This document shows positions 9,706-17,801 of a stretch of DNA of 48,549 bases, piece by piece. The DNA is from Gammaproteobacteria bacterium (lineage in GTDB: Bacteria > Pseudomonadota > Gammaproteobacteria > UBA6429 > Thiohalophilaceae). The notes under the pieces are model-generated. The model did no database searches and was not told where the DNA came from. It worked only from the letters and a program-made list of their open reading frames with translations. Every line of letters begins with the position of its first letter. The first letter of the stretch is position 1. The translations under genes were made by a program, and so were the position numbers. The stretch covers positions 1 through 48,549 of the forward strand of contig JAUVEN010000006.1 in the NCBI GenBank assembly GCA_030594815.1. Direction: 5' to 3'.

Positions 9706-10535
9706 GTGCCGAGATTCAATTTTTTGTTCATTTTCAATGAGTCGATTTGTCGGTCTTCTCGACGGATTAAGACACTTATTCTATTCATCAATAGCTTGTG
9801 CGTTTCGACATACATACTATTATGGTGTTCAAGCCGACCAGCAAGTGGGGTGAAAACGAGTGAGCCTAATACAGAACCAAATGCTGTTGTCATTAAGGCT
9901 AATGACATAGCCGGTCCAATTTTTGAAGGGTCTTCCAAAGACTGTAGCACTTCAATAAGACCTATAACGGTACCAAGTAAGCCAAGAGCCGGAGCAACCT
10001 TGGCTCCTTTATTCAATAATGAAACCGCCACTTTTCTAACCAAAAAGACAGAAGAGATACGCGTGCTGACAAAATCTTCAATTTCTTCAAAAAATAATTT
10101 TTGTTTGAGCATATATATAATATCGTTGAGTAGCTCCCCCGTTATCTCATTAGCTTCACGCATCTCCGTGATACTGTTGCCTTTAATAATGGTTTCATCA
10201 AGCTCATCCATTATGTCTGCGATACTTTTTGTTGGACTTGCCAGAAATGAGCGAATAACCAATAAAAATGTACTAATAAAGGTTTCCAAATCAAATTGAA
10301 ACAAAAGAATGCCTAGAGTACCTCCCACGACAAAAAAGAAACTGCGGAAATCTTTAAATAAAAATGCATTACCATTTCCGACTCCCAATCCAGTGTCGAT
10401 ACCAAGTGCAGCAAATAACACTGCCACAAGTAAACTCACACTGAAGACAAGCGTGATTGGATCAAATCGCTTTCGTGCACTAACTAAATATTTTTTATCT
10501 TTTAAACCTTGCATAACATTCTCTCTGTTGATCAA
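9702..10535 (-). CDS. MotA/ZorA-like proton channel, without the long tail
   Basis: This 277-aa protein belongs to the MotA/TolQ/ExbB family. Four membrane helices are visible (about 26-45, 64-95, 180-205, 213-233). Its motifs are FVVGGTLG at 68-74 and APALGLLGTVIGL at 181-193, then TTAFGSVLGSLVFTP at 216-230. P182 and P230 have nearly the spacing of the two functional prolines of E. coli MotA (P173, P222). It ends about 45 residues after the last helix. ZorA proteins of known Zorya types carry a long cytoplasmic helical tail there, and that tail is absent here. Its start overlaps the previous gene by four bases (10532-10535), and its end overlaps the MotB-like gene by four, implying translational coupling and fixed stoichiometry. 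Confidence 0.9.
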   Translation of the reverse strand: MINRENVMQGLKDKKYLVSARKRFDPITLVFSVSLLVAVLFAALGIDTGLGVGNGNAFLFKDFRSFFFVVGGTLGILLFQFDLETFISTFLLVIRSFLASPTKSIADIMDELDETIIKGNSITEMREANEITGELLNDIIYMLKQKLFFEEIEDFVSTRISSVFLVRKVAVSLLNKGAKVAPALGLLGTVIGLIEVLQSLEDPSKIGPAMSLALMTTAFGSVLGSLVFTPLAGRLEHHNSMYVETHKLLMNRISVLIRREDRQIDSLKMNKKLNLGT

Positions 10536-11635
10536 TCTTTATCTGATGGCACGGTAACGAGTTGATTACGTGCAATATCATAAACAATAAATTTTTCCTG
10601 AACCTGGCACTTAAATTGTTGAGAGTCGGTGCTGCTAAGTACTGAAAAGCGAACGACATAGCCATCTGATATGGAGATAACCACTTTCATTCCACGAGAT
10701 AAATTTTTGATGGTTTCAGTTTCTAAAGAATTTAACGCCTTAATTTGAAATTCATTGCGCATAGAATCCCGAGCTTTAAAAGAATCACCTTTAACATAAA
10801 GTAACTCTGCGGTACGTTTATCCAGGTTGCCCAGCTCTTCATTATTAAAAAATATAATTCCAATTGGAATGTCTTCATTTTCATCAAAGGTAATAAGGCA
10901 GCGCGCCTGAAAGTCCGGGACTCTGTCTAACATGTGAGTAGGAATATCAATGACTTTACGATGACATTTAACTTTAACTTTACGCTTCTTCAGGTCAACA
11001 CTTTCAACTCGACAAATTTTTGCATTTTCAGGTAAAACTCGTTGTGAATCTAACGCTTTTGATGCACGACTCAGTGAACGTTGTTCCTGGCTTAACTGGT
11101 AAGTCAGTTCGCTCACTTGTTCTCTGAGTTCCTTGTTATCTTCTTTTAGCTGGCGTATTTCATCCTTTAAATCCTGGGGTTTTTTGAAAGCAGGATCCAG
11201 AACTCCGGATAATTGATTAGGGTCAGAAATCCTTGATTCATATTTTGATAGCTCATCGTAAAAGCTTTGCAGCAATTCACCAACTTTATTTTTTTGCGGT
11301 AGTTCAAATTTTATACAAGGAAGATATTCCTGAATTTTAACGGGGCTGGTTTCAGTATTATATTTTTTGGGCGTTTTTATGTAAGCAGAAAATTTAAAGC
11401 TATCTAAGCAAGATAAAATATTTTCAAGGTTTGGAACATAACCATGAGCTTCAAGCACTGTGCGTATCGCACTGGCCGGGTCAGAAAATAAAATTTTATC
11501 TACCGTCATATAGAAAAATTTTTCATTATTGTCAAATGAAACAGCAGAGAGGTTTGTGTTGATTTCTGCCTTTGTTAAGTCAATAGCGTCATTTTCAGAG
11601 ACAACAATTAGCTTATCTTTCTCAAAAATGGCCAT
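10532..11635 (-). CDS. Unknown coiled-coil plus beta-barrel protein, first gene of motor operon
   Basis: I do not recognise this 367-aa family. The N-terminal 150 residues are mixed alpha/beta. A clear heptad coiled coil spans about 153-196 (DLKDEIRQLKEDNKELREQV). It is followed by a strand-rich block (about 203-262) that could be an OB- or S1-like barrel, and a second strand-rich block (about 300-362). A coiled coil ahead of an OB fold is also the layout of the Mpa/ARC N-terminus, but there is no ATPase domain here. No signal peptide or membrane helix is present, so it should be cytoplasmic. It starts the operon and overlaps the MotA-like gene by four bases. It might replace the tail that the MotA-like protein lacks, linking motor to helicase; that is inference only. 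Confidence 0.85.
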   Translation of the reverse strand: MAIFEKDKLIVVSENDAIDLTKAEINTNLSAVSFDNNEKFFYMTVDKILFSDPASAIRTVLEAHGYVPNLENILSCLDSFKFSAYIKTPKKYNTETSPVKIQEYLPCIKFELPQKNKVGELLQSFYDELSKYESRISDPNQLSGVLDPAFKKPQDLKDEIRQLKEDNKELREQVSELTYQLSQEQRSLSRASKALDSQRVLPENAKICRVESVDLKKRKVKVKCHRKVIDIPTHMLDRVPDFQARCLITFDENEDIPIGIIFFNNEELGNLDKRTAELLYVKGDSFKARDSMRNEFQIKALNSLETETIKNLSRGMKVVISISDGYVVRFSVLSSTDSQQFKCQVQEKFIVYDIARNQLVTVPSDKD

Positions 11636-12246
11636 ATACTAACCTTGTGCCAAAATACGTCATAGATAACCTGCACAAATTATTAAGAGAAGGGGCTTGT
11701 TAAAAACCGGCTAAATTTCATGAATCGGGTAATTGGAGCTTATTTCTTTTTATGATATGTTTAATTAAGCCTGAATTAATAAAATATACCAATTTTGTGG
11801 TGTAGATTAAAAGCTTCTATTTAATAAGTAAAATAGTATCGCTGTTAAACGTGAACTGGTCCGTATTTATTGTAGGTATAATTAGCCTGATAAAGCAGAT
11901 TTATATCTGCATATAAATAAATTGAATATTCTTACAGTTCCTCATGATCACCTGTTAGTCAAAACTTGGCCGAAATGAGGCTGGAACATAGCTTAAATTT
12001 CTCGAGAATCCTCTAAAATAGCATGATATATTTTGTGATATTTCATTATTATTTTCTCACGGTATTTATCAGGCTTATGCTCAAAGAAAGCGATGAAACT
12101 TAGTCAGCATATCCATAAAGCAGGAATAATAATGCAATTGCACTCTATCTGCATGAACTTGCAAAATGCTGGTTATTCCAGACTATTTTATGTACAGCGT
12201 TTAATGGTATGGTGATAAATCCGCTTTAATTAAATTAGAGAAAATT
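11636..12246. other. 611-base divergent intergenic region upstream of motor operon
   Basis: This AT-rich gap separates the motor operon (minus) from the MazG-like gene (plus) and must hold both promoters, but no convincing -35/-10 pair was found on either strand. It contains a small perfect hairpin at 11895-11910 (GCAGAT, TTAT loop, ATCTGC) and a spaced pair CCTCAT (11940-11945) and ATGAGG (11975-11980). A 27-codon ORF at 12132-12215 has no support. I see no RNA gene. Confidence 0.6.
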
Positions 12247-12603
12247 ATGTCTAATGAATATTTTGAGAAACTATCAACGCGCCTGGCTAAATTTGCAATG
12301 GACAGGGACTGGGATCAATTTCATGCGCCAAAGAATTTAGTAATGGCGTTAAGTGTTGAAGCTGCGGAGCTTACTGAACATTTTCAATGGTTAACAGAAG
12401 AGCAAAGTAATAATCTCAGTAAAGAAAAACTTGATGAAGTTGCATTTGAAATGGCGGATATTTATATCTATTTAACCCGCCTTGCGACTAAGCTTGAAGT
12501 AGACCTGCCGAAATATGTTGAAGATAAAATAATTATCAATGAAAAAAAATATCCGGTTGAAAAAGTGAAGGGCAGCTCTAGAAAATATAATGAATATGAA
12601 TAG
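12247..12603 (+). CDS. MazG-like nucleotide pyrophosphohydrolase
   Basis: The 118-aa protein is a small all-alpha NTP pyrophosphohydrolase of the MazG/DCTPP1 superfamily, which splits (d)NTPs to the monophosphate and pyrophosphate. The metal-binding EXXE...EXXD pattern is intact: E38 and E41 in EAAELTEHFQW, and E68 and D71 in EMADIYIYL. The length and WDQFHAPKNL stretch match the single-domain dCTPase-like branch rather than the two-domain MazG. It is likely a homotetramer in the cytosol acting in nucleotide-pool cleaning. The substrate is not decided by sequence. It is monocistronic and converges with the lipase gene 12 bases downstream; no terminator is visible between them. Confidence 0.9.
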   Translation: MSNEYFEKLSTRLAKFAMDRDWDQFHAPKNLVMALSVEAAELTEHFQWLTEEQSNNLSKEKLDEVAFEMADIYIYLTRLATKLEVDLPKYVEDKIIINEKKYPVEKVKGSSRKYNEYE

Positions 12604-12614
12604 AACCCATCTGA

Positions 12615-13445
12615 CTATTCATAAAGATTTTCTGAATAGTAAATTATAGAATGATCATAAACAATATTAGTCTCACCATCTTTGTCGTTAATATGAACAG
12701 GATCGCCATGATGATCATAACCAAAAAGTAATTCAGGTGGCAGTTTTGTTACAGGGTCGTCTCCATTTACATAACGCGTGTGATGTTTAGATTTAAAGGT
12801 CTTTTCTATATGAATGCCAACACGTGGCTCACCAAAAGTAACAACTTCTTCAAATGAATGTCGCATACCTGCTAATGTTGCCATGGACCCGCCAAGACTA
12901 TGCCCTGTAACCCATATAGGTATGTCTTTAACATGCTGGTTAATATCTTTAAGTATGTTTATCCAAAGTTTATCGATCTCTCCAAGAAACCCGGTGTGAA
13001 CATTTACCTTATCTATACCATCGAAAGATGTTGGTATAAATTTTAAATCAGCCAGGATGTCGTTGTTCAAATAGATAAGTGAAAGAGGATCAAGCGGAAG
13101 ATGGAGAAAATGTTTTATACGAAATTTACGGAAGAAGCCTGGTTTGTGGTGGTGCTTGCCTTTATCTTCAATTGGTTGAGTTCCTCTGAAGGATAAAAGG
13201 GCTTTATTTTCCCATAGTGATAAAAACGCCTGAGCTCCCTTGATATCATAAAAAATAACTCTTTTAGCTCCTAGTTGAGACATATAGTTTTTAATTTTTC
13301 TTTCATTAAAGTAAGCAATATGAGCCATACTAGAAAATAAGAATGATTGCTTTGTATTCCGTAGCAGATCGAAATCCATGTTTTTACTAATTATGGAAGG
13401 AATGAATTTATGCGGTGAAAATACAGACTCTAAAGATTTACTCAT
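12615..13445 (-). CDS. Class 3 lipase-family alpha/beta hydrolase
   Basis: This 276-aa protein belongs to the Lipase_3 family of serine esterases. The nucleophile is S183 in the elbow GHSLGG. The acid is probably D229 or D230 in NGDDPVTKLP and the base H265 in YDHSIIYY, completing a triad in the usual order. Other family marks are LLSFRGTQ (about 83-90, oxyanion region), VHTGFLGE (149-156) and TFGEPRVG (203-210). No signal peptide is visible, so it may act inside the cell, unless exported by another path. Substrate is unknown. It is monocistronic, followed upstream by a palindromic repeat. Confidence 0.9.
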   Translation of the reverse strand: MSKSLESVFSPHKFIPSIISKNMDFDLLRNTKQSFLFSSMAHIAYFNERKIKNYMSQLGAKRVIFYDIKGAQAFLSLWENKALLSFRGTQPIEDKGKHHHKPGFFRKFRIKHFLHLPLDPLSLIYLNNDILADLKFIPTSFDGIDKVNVHTGFLGEIDKLWINILKDINQHVKDIPIWVTGHSLGGSMATLAGMRHSFEEVVTFGEPRVGIHIEKTFKSKHHTRYVNGDDPVTKLPPELLFGYDHHGDPVHINDKDGETNIVYDHSIIYYSENLYE

Positions 13446-13491
13446 TTTTCAACTCCATTGAAATATTAGTAATTTAGTATGAGGAACTGGC

Positions 13492-13589
13492 AGGTACCGG
13501 AGTCACTTTTTTCTGATAAATATTCTCTTTTGTAGGAATATCCGGGTTACGAAAAATAAATGCATTAAATAAGAGTGACTCCGGTACCT
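13492..13589. repeat. Inverted repeat with 16-bp perfect arms
   Basis: The arms AGGTACCGGAGTCACT (13492-13507) and its exact reverse complement (13574-13589) enclose 66 AT-rich bases. The element lies between the lipase start and the aldehyde dehydrogenase stop, so it could end the aldehyde dehydrogenase transcript. The CGGAGTC core recurs in the inverted repeat at 2-72. Confidence 0.8.
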
Positions 13590-13601
13590 TATAACTAATT
13601 G

Positions 13602-15041
13602 CTATATTTTATTCGACTTTAAAACCATCATTTTTTTTATTTGCATATCATGATAAGTGTGAGGGATTCCGCCAACACCTAAACCTGAATGACGTAAGCC
13701 TGCAAAAGGCATCCAATCCACACGGAATGCCGTATGATCGTTTATCATTACTGCGCTAGCATTAAGATGTTTATAAGCATGGAGTGCATTATCGATTGAT
13801 TTGGTAAAAATACTTGCCTGGAACGCAAACGGCAGGGCGTTGGCTCTCTTAATTGCATCATCAATATTGTCATAACTATAAATGCAAATGACAGGTCCAA
13901 ATATTTCTTTGCTGGATACATTTGAAAATTCAGATGGTTTTAATAATACAGTTGGTTGATAACAGTTTCCTTCTACCTTACCTCCGGTCAATAATTCGGC
14001 ACCTTCTTTAACTGCATCATTAACCCATTTACTTATACGCTCAACTTCAAGAGGGCGTATTAACGGACCTACTTCGGTTTCAGCGTCAGTTGGATCGCCG
14101 ACAATTAATTTAGAGGCCATTTTTGCAAGGTTAGAGGCAACGACTTTAACAACACTTTTGTGACAATAAACCCGTTGTACCGAAACACATACCTGTCCTG
14201 CATGGTAGAAACCACCTTTTGCAATTGCAGGTAAAGTTTCAACAAGATCAGCATCTGCTTCAATAATGACCGGAGCAACACCGCCGTGTTCCAGTGCGCA
14301 ACGAGCACCCGGTGCAAGTTTACTGCGCAACATCCACCCTACATTTGCGCTGCCAATAAAACTGAAGAATCCTACTCGACTATCCGTTACTAACTGTGTT
14401 GCAACATCGAGATCTGAAACGACAAGCGCCTGACACCATTCTTCCGGTAAGCCGGCTTGACGTAATATAGAAATAAAACGATAACAGGATAAAGGTGTAT
14501 CTTCAGCGGGTTTAATAATAACAGGGCAGCCAGTTGCAATCGCCGGACCGACCTGGTGAATAATTAAATTCAGGGGATGGTTGAATGCGCTAATGGCAAC
14601 GACTACACCAATAGGTTCACTACGGGTAAAGGCCATGTGCTTTTCCGAAGCAGGATTAATTCCCATAGGAATTTCTGTGCCATGATCAGTGCGTATACAT
14701 TCAATACAATTTAAAACACCATCAATTGCACGTTCAACTTCGACTTGAGAATCCGTTAGAGGCTTGCCACCTTCACCCGCAGCAATAATAACAAGGTCAT
14801 CAAATTGCTCTCGCATTAATGCAGCAGTTTTACTAAGTATCTCTATACGTTGTGAGGCCGGTAACCATTTTGATTTATCATTAAATAAATCTTGTGCAGT
14901 GGTTAATGCTTTTTCTACATCAGCAGAGTTGGCTGCATCGAGTGTCGCAATTTCAGAATCGTCAAAGGGTGCAGTAACGGTTATTTTATCTTTGTCGGTA
15001 TTCTCTATACCCGCAATCATTAGTGGATGGTGATTACTCAA
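13602..15041 (-). CDS. NAD(P)-dependent aldehyde dehydrogenase family protein
   Basis: The 479-aa protein is a full-length aldehyde dehydrogenase oxidising an aldehyde to the acid with NAD(P). Seen in order: FNHPLN at the Rossmann entry (the usual PWNxP position), IIKPAEDTPLS cofactor binding, FIGSANVG, the catalytic glutamate in ALEHGG (normally ELGG), the catalytic cysteine in FYHAGQVCVSVQR, and EIFGPV. The GQVCVSVQR form is typical of lactaldehyde/phosphonoacetaldehyde-like dehydrogenases, but the substrate cannot be assigned. It lies 222 bases behind the acetolactate-synthase-like gene on the same strand, with a double-hairpin repeat between, so joint function is possible but co-transcription is not proven. 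Confidence 0.92.
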   Translation of the reverse strand: MSNHHPLMIAGIENTDKDKITVTAPFDDSEIATLDAANSADVEKALTTAQDLFNDKSKWLPASQRIEILSKTAALMREQFDDLVIIAAGEGGKPLTDSQVEVERAIDGVLNCIECIRTDHGTEIPMGINPASEKHMAFTRSEPIGVVVAISAFNHPLNLIIHQVGPAIATGCPVIIKPAEDTPLSCYRFISILRQAGLPEEWCQALVVSDLDVATQLVTDSRVGFFSFIGSANVGWMLRSKLAPGARCALEHGGVAPVIIEADADLVETLPAIAKGGFYHAGQVCVSVQRVYCHKSVVKVVASNLAKMASKLIVGDPTDAETEVGPLIRPLEVERISKWVNDAVKEGAELLTGGKVEGNCYQPTVLLKPSEFSNVSSKEIFGPVICIYSYDNIDDAIKRANALPFAFQASIFTKSIDNALHAYKHLNASAVMINDHTAFRVDWMPFAGLRHSGLGVGGIPHTYHDMQIKKMMVLKSNKI

Positions 15042-15143
15042 TTTAAATCCCCTTTAAAATTTTTGACTGGTTTTTTTATAAATCTTATTACTATCATGTT
15101 AATTTATTATAGAGATCGGTAAATCAATAAAATAGGAGTCATT

Positions 15144-15231
15144 CCTTCTCCCTCAGGGAGAAGGCTAGGATGAGGGGATATACAAATAAAGAGTTTTTCC
15201 CTCACCCCAACCCTCTCCCTAAGGGAGAGGG
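15144..15231. repeat. C/T-rich double-hairpin repeat element
   Basis: Two hairpins lie 46 bases apart. The first is CCTTCTCCCT (15144-15153) paired with AGGGAGAAGG (15155-15164). The second is CCCTCTCCCT (15211-15220) paired with AGGGAGAGGG (15222-15231). The sequence between also has outer symmetry (GATGAGGGG against CCCTCACCCC). A related element, apparently in the other orientation, lies at 44383-44452. Elements of this look are widespread in proteobacterial intergenic DNA. Confidence 0.85.
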
Positions 15232-15263
15232 AGTTTACGGAATAATAGTAACAAAATAGTCAA

Positions 15264-16916
15264 TTATATCGGACAAGCGATATCACCTAAACGTTTAGTT
15301 AGTATCATATTTTCACGGTAATCGATGGGAACTATCACCAGGCTTGGTCCATCTTCTTTGAATGCGGCATCTAACTCAGTCGCTAAGTCACGACTATTAT
15401 TTACCTGGTGGCCATGCCAGCCAAATGCGCTGGCAAGTTCCAACCAGTTTGGATTACCAAAAGACAAGTCAGTATGGTGACCAAATTCATTTTCCTGTTT
15501 CCAGGCAATGAGTCCATACTGATGGTCTTCCCAAATCATAACAACAATATTTGAGTTAAGGCGTTTTGCTGTTTCCATTTCCTGTACATTCATCAGGAAA
15601 CCAGCATCACCACATATAGCAAGTATATTTCGATCAGGATGCACGATACTGGCCGCAATAGCACCCGGTAAAGCAAAGCCCATAGAACAGAAACCATTTG
15701 GAATTAGACAAGTATTGGGTTCATGAGATTGGTAATGGCGTGCAATCCACATTTTATGCGCACCAACATCAGATAACAAAATATCATATGGCCCCATAGC
15801 CTGTCGCACGTCCCATAATACTTTTTGTGGCCGAATCAAATCTTCAGTGTCATCATCACAATGAGTAGCAAGATCTTTTTGCATTGTTTCACGAGTAGCG
15901 AGTTGCTGACGAAAATCAAAATCTAATTTTTCAACTTTATCGAAACGTTCGTTCATCATCCACAAGGTATGAGCAAGATCACCTATGACTTCAGTTTCAG
16001 GATGATAGTGTTCATCAATTTCTGTTGGTAAGAAATCAACATGAATAATATCTTTATCTTTATTCTTGTTCCACAGGCTGGGATGATACTCAACCATGTC
16101 GTAGCCGAGTGTGATAATTAAATCGGCATGATCCAGTGCGCAGGCAATAACATCTTTAGCTTGTAAGCCAATGGTAAAGAGGCAGTAATCTTCATCTACA
16201 TCAACACAACCTTTCGCCATGAAGGTGCTGATGACGCCTATCCCTGTTTTTTCACATAAGAGTCGAAGTTGTTTGCTGGCACGTTTACGAATACAACCAT
16301 TACCAGCAATAATAATCGGGCGTTTTGCTTTTAATATCTGTTCCACTGCCTGGTTGAGGATTTTGTCATCGGCAACAGGGCGACGAAACCGTAAAGGTTG
16401 TAATGGCGTTGAGTCAGTTTCTATTTTCGCAATGTCTTCAGGTAATTCTATATGGCAAGCACCAGGTTTTTCAGTTCGTGCGAGTCGAACCGCTTTACGG
16501 ATTATTTCCGGGATACTATCTGGATGTAATATTGTTTGTGCCCATTTGGTAACAGGCTCAAACATCTTAACTACATCCATAATTTGATGGGATTCTTTAT
16601 GCAAACGAGTGGAAGCACCTTGCCCGGTTAAAACAAGCATGGGAGAACGATCCATATTTGAATCAGCAACCCCCGTTATTAAATTAGTTGCACCCGGACC
16701 TAAAGTACCTAAACAACCGGCAGGATTCCCGGTTAAACGACCATAAACTTCTGCCATAAAAGCAGCGCCTTGTTCATGGCGGGTTAAAATAAATTTAATT
16801 TTCCTGGATTTCTCAAGTGAAATCATAAAGTCTGCATTTTCTTCGCCGGGAATACCAAAAATATACTTAATGCCTTCTTCTTCCAGGCACTTTACAAATA
16901 AATCTGATGCTTTCAT
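15264..16916 (-). CDS. Acetolactate-synthase-like thiamine diphosphate enzyme
   Basis: The 550-aa protein is a ThDP-dependent enzyme of the acetolactate synthase large-subunit family (2 pyruvate to acetolactate and CO2). It shows GIPGEEN, the cofactor-activating glutamate in RHEQGAAF (about residue 48), LGPGATNL, and a ThDP/Mg motif GDAGFLMNVQEMETA, followed by VMIWEDHQYGLIAWKQ. These last motifs look more like the catabolic AlsS branch than biosynthetic IlvB/IlvI, and no small regulatory subunit (ilvN/ilvH) is adjacent. A GTG at 16928 keeps the frame open, but GGAG touches it, so the ATG at 16916 is preferred. A 16-bp palindrome lies 57 bases upstream. The linked aldehyde dehydrogenase suggests a catabolic aldehyde or 2-oxo acid pathway; substrate uncertain. 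Confidence 0.88.
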   Translation of the reverse strand: MKASDLFVKCLEEEGIKYIFGIPGEENADFMISLEKSRKIKFILTRHEQGAAFMAEVYGRLTGNPAGCLGTLGPGATNLITGVADSNMDRSPMLVLTGQGASTRLHKESHQIMDVVKMFEPVTKWAQTILHPDSIPEIIRKAVRLARTEKPGACHIELPEDIAKIETDSTPLQPLRFRRPVADDKILNQAVEQILKAKRPIIIAGNGCIRKRASKQLRLLCEKTGIGVISTFMAKGCVDVDEDYCLFTIGLQAKDVIACALDHADLIITLGYDMVEYHPSLWNKNKDKDIIHVDFLPTEIDEHYHPETEVIGDLAHTLWMMNERFDKVEKLDFDFRQQLATRETMQKDLATHCDDDTEDLIRPQKVLWDVRQAMGPYDILLSDVGAHKMWIARHYQSHEPNTCLIPNGFCSMGFALPGAIAASIVHPDRNILAICGDAGFLMNVQEMETAKRLNSNIVVMIWEDHQYGLIAWKQENEFGHHTDLSFGNPNWLELASAFGWHGHQVNNSRDLATELDAAFKEDGPSLVIVPIDYRENMILTKRLGDIACPI

Positions 16917-16972
16917 TAACTCACACACTCCATTTATTTAGAAAATTTATTTTTATCGATGAGGATAATTTT

Positions 16973-16988
16973 TTATATCATGATATAA
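16973..16988. promoter_or_regulatory. Perfect 16-bp palindrome, possible operator
   Basis: TTATATCATGATATAA is a perfect palindrome, 57 bases upstream of the ATG of the acetolactate-synthase-like gene. Its size and position suit a dimeric repressor site. No adjacent regulator gene was found, and AT-rich palindromes of this size can arise by chance. Confidence 0.35.
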
Positions 16989-17063
16989 ATTCTTGTATCA
17001 CTATGAGTTGAGATCTAACTTTAAGTTCCTTTTATATACCTAATTGATAAGCTTGTACTATTT

Positions 17064-17669
17064 TTATAGCCAACGACGAACATTTTTACAATAATTCACA
17101 TAGTTATCATTATGCAGCTTAAGCAAGTGTTGCTCTTCTAACGCGACTTGAATCTCTATAATTGCAATACCTAATAACATGATAGTTAAGGTAGCTGCAT
17201 TTGGTATGACTAAAAAGAAACCAACCAGGTTCACCGCTAGACCCAGAAAGATAGGATTACGAGAAATTAAAAAAACTCCATTTATTATTAAATTCGTATC
17301 GTTGATTTTATCAACCCCAATACGCCAGGAGTTTCCCATTTGAGTTTGTGAAATCCATATCCAGATAAGTGAAACAACAAGTAAGAACAATCCACTTAAG
17401 GTGGCCACTTGTTGTTCCTCAAGCCAGTAGAATGGAGCTAAATAGGTATAAGCAGAAGGGAATGCTACGACAGTAACAACTACAAAAATACTGGCTAATG
17501 GAACAAGCTTAAAATAACGGGCTACAACGCCTTCTACGCCATCTTGCTTTAATAATATATATGCATTAACACCTGTTATTTTCCAGACAATAAATGTTCT
17601 GAGTATAAAAACAGAAAAAACAAATATAATGAGATAGATAGGTAAAAATATCCTTACGAAATCAGTCAT
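17064..17669 (-). CDS. Isoprenylcysteine carboxyl methyltransferase-family membrane protein
   Basis: The 201-aa protein is an integral membrane protein with about five hydrophobic helices. Its C-terminal part carries the ICMT/PEMT signature: the LISRNPIFLGLAVNLVG stretch (about 130-147), then EEQHLLKLHNDNYVNYCKNV (about 178-197), which in this family binds S-adenosylmethionine at the membrane face. The bacterial substrate of such proteins is usually unknown; candidates are lipids or small hydrophobic acids, not prenylated proteins. It stands alone on the minus strand, 132 bases behind the hybrid kinase, with no clear promoter seen. Confidence 0.85.
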   Translation of the reverse strand: MTDFVRIFLPIYLIIFVFSVFILRTFIVWKITGVNAYILLKQDGVEGVVARYFKLVPLASIFVVVTVVAFPSAYTYLAPFYWLEEQQVATLSGLFLLVVSLIWIWISQTQMGNSWRIGVDKINDTNLIINGVFLISRNPIFLGLAVNLVGFFLVIPNAATLTIMLLGIAIIEIQVALEEQHLLKLHNDNYVNYCKNVRRWL

Positions 17670-17801
17670 TCAGTGGCTCCAATATTCCTTTATCGAATTG
17701 ATAATACGTTTATAAACTAACTGTTTTTATAACATAGAATATAGCATAGAGTATGCATTATATTAATGGTATGGGAATGAAGGGGCTATATTGTTAATTG
17801 A

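Noticed and set aside
9061-10535. MotA/MotB pair as a flagellar stator.
   Set aside because: Not excluded, but there are no flagellar genes in 48 kb, and the pair is coupled to a helicase and a coiled-coil gene, unlike motility operons.
9706-10557. Plus-strand frames of 197 and 82 codons opposite the MotA-like gene.
   Set aside because: They are mirror frames of a strongly supported membrane protein and have no recognisable motif.
12132-12215. 27-codon ORF with an AGGA-like site in the gap before the MazG-like gene.
   Set aside because: The peptide has no feature of a real protein, the ribosome site is weak and the region is AT-rich.
12247-12603. MazG-like gene as part of the motor defence operon.
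   Set aside because: It is divergent, on the other strand, and separated by 611 bases; MazG-like enzymes are common housekeeping genes.
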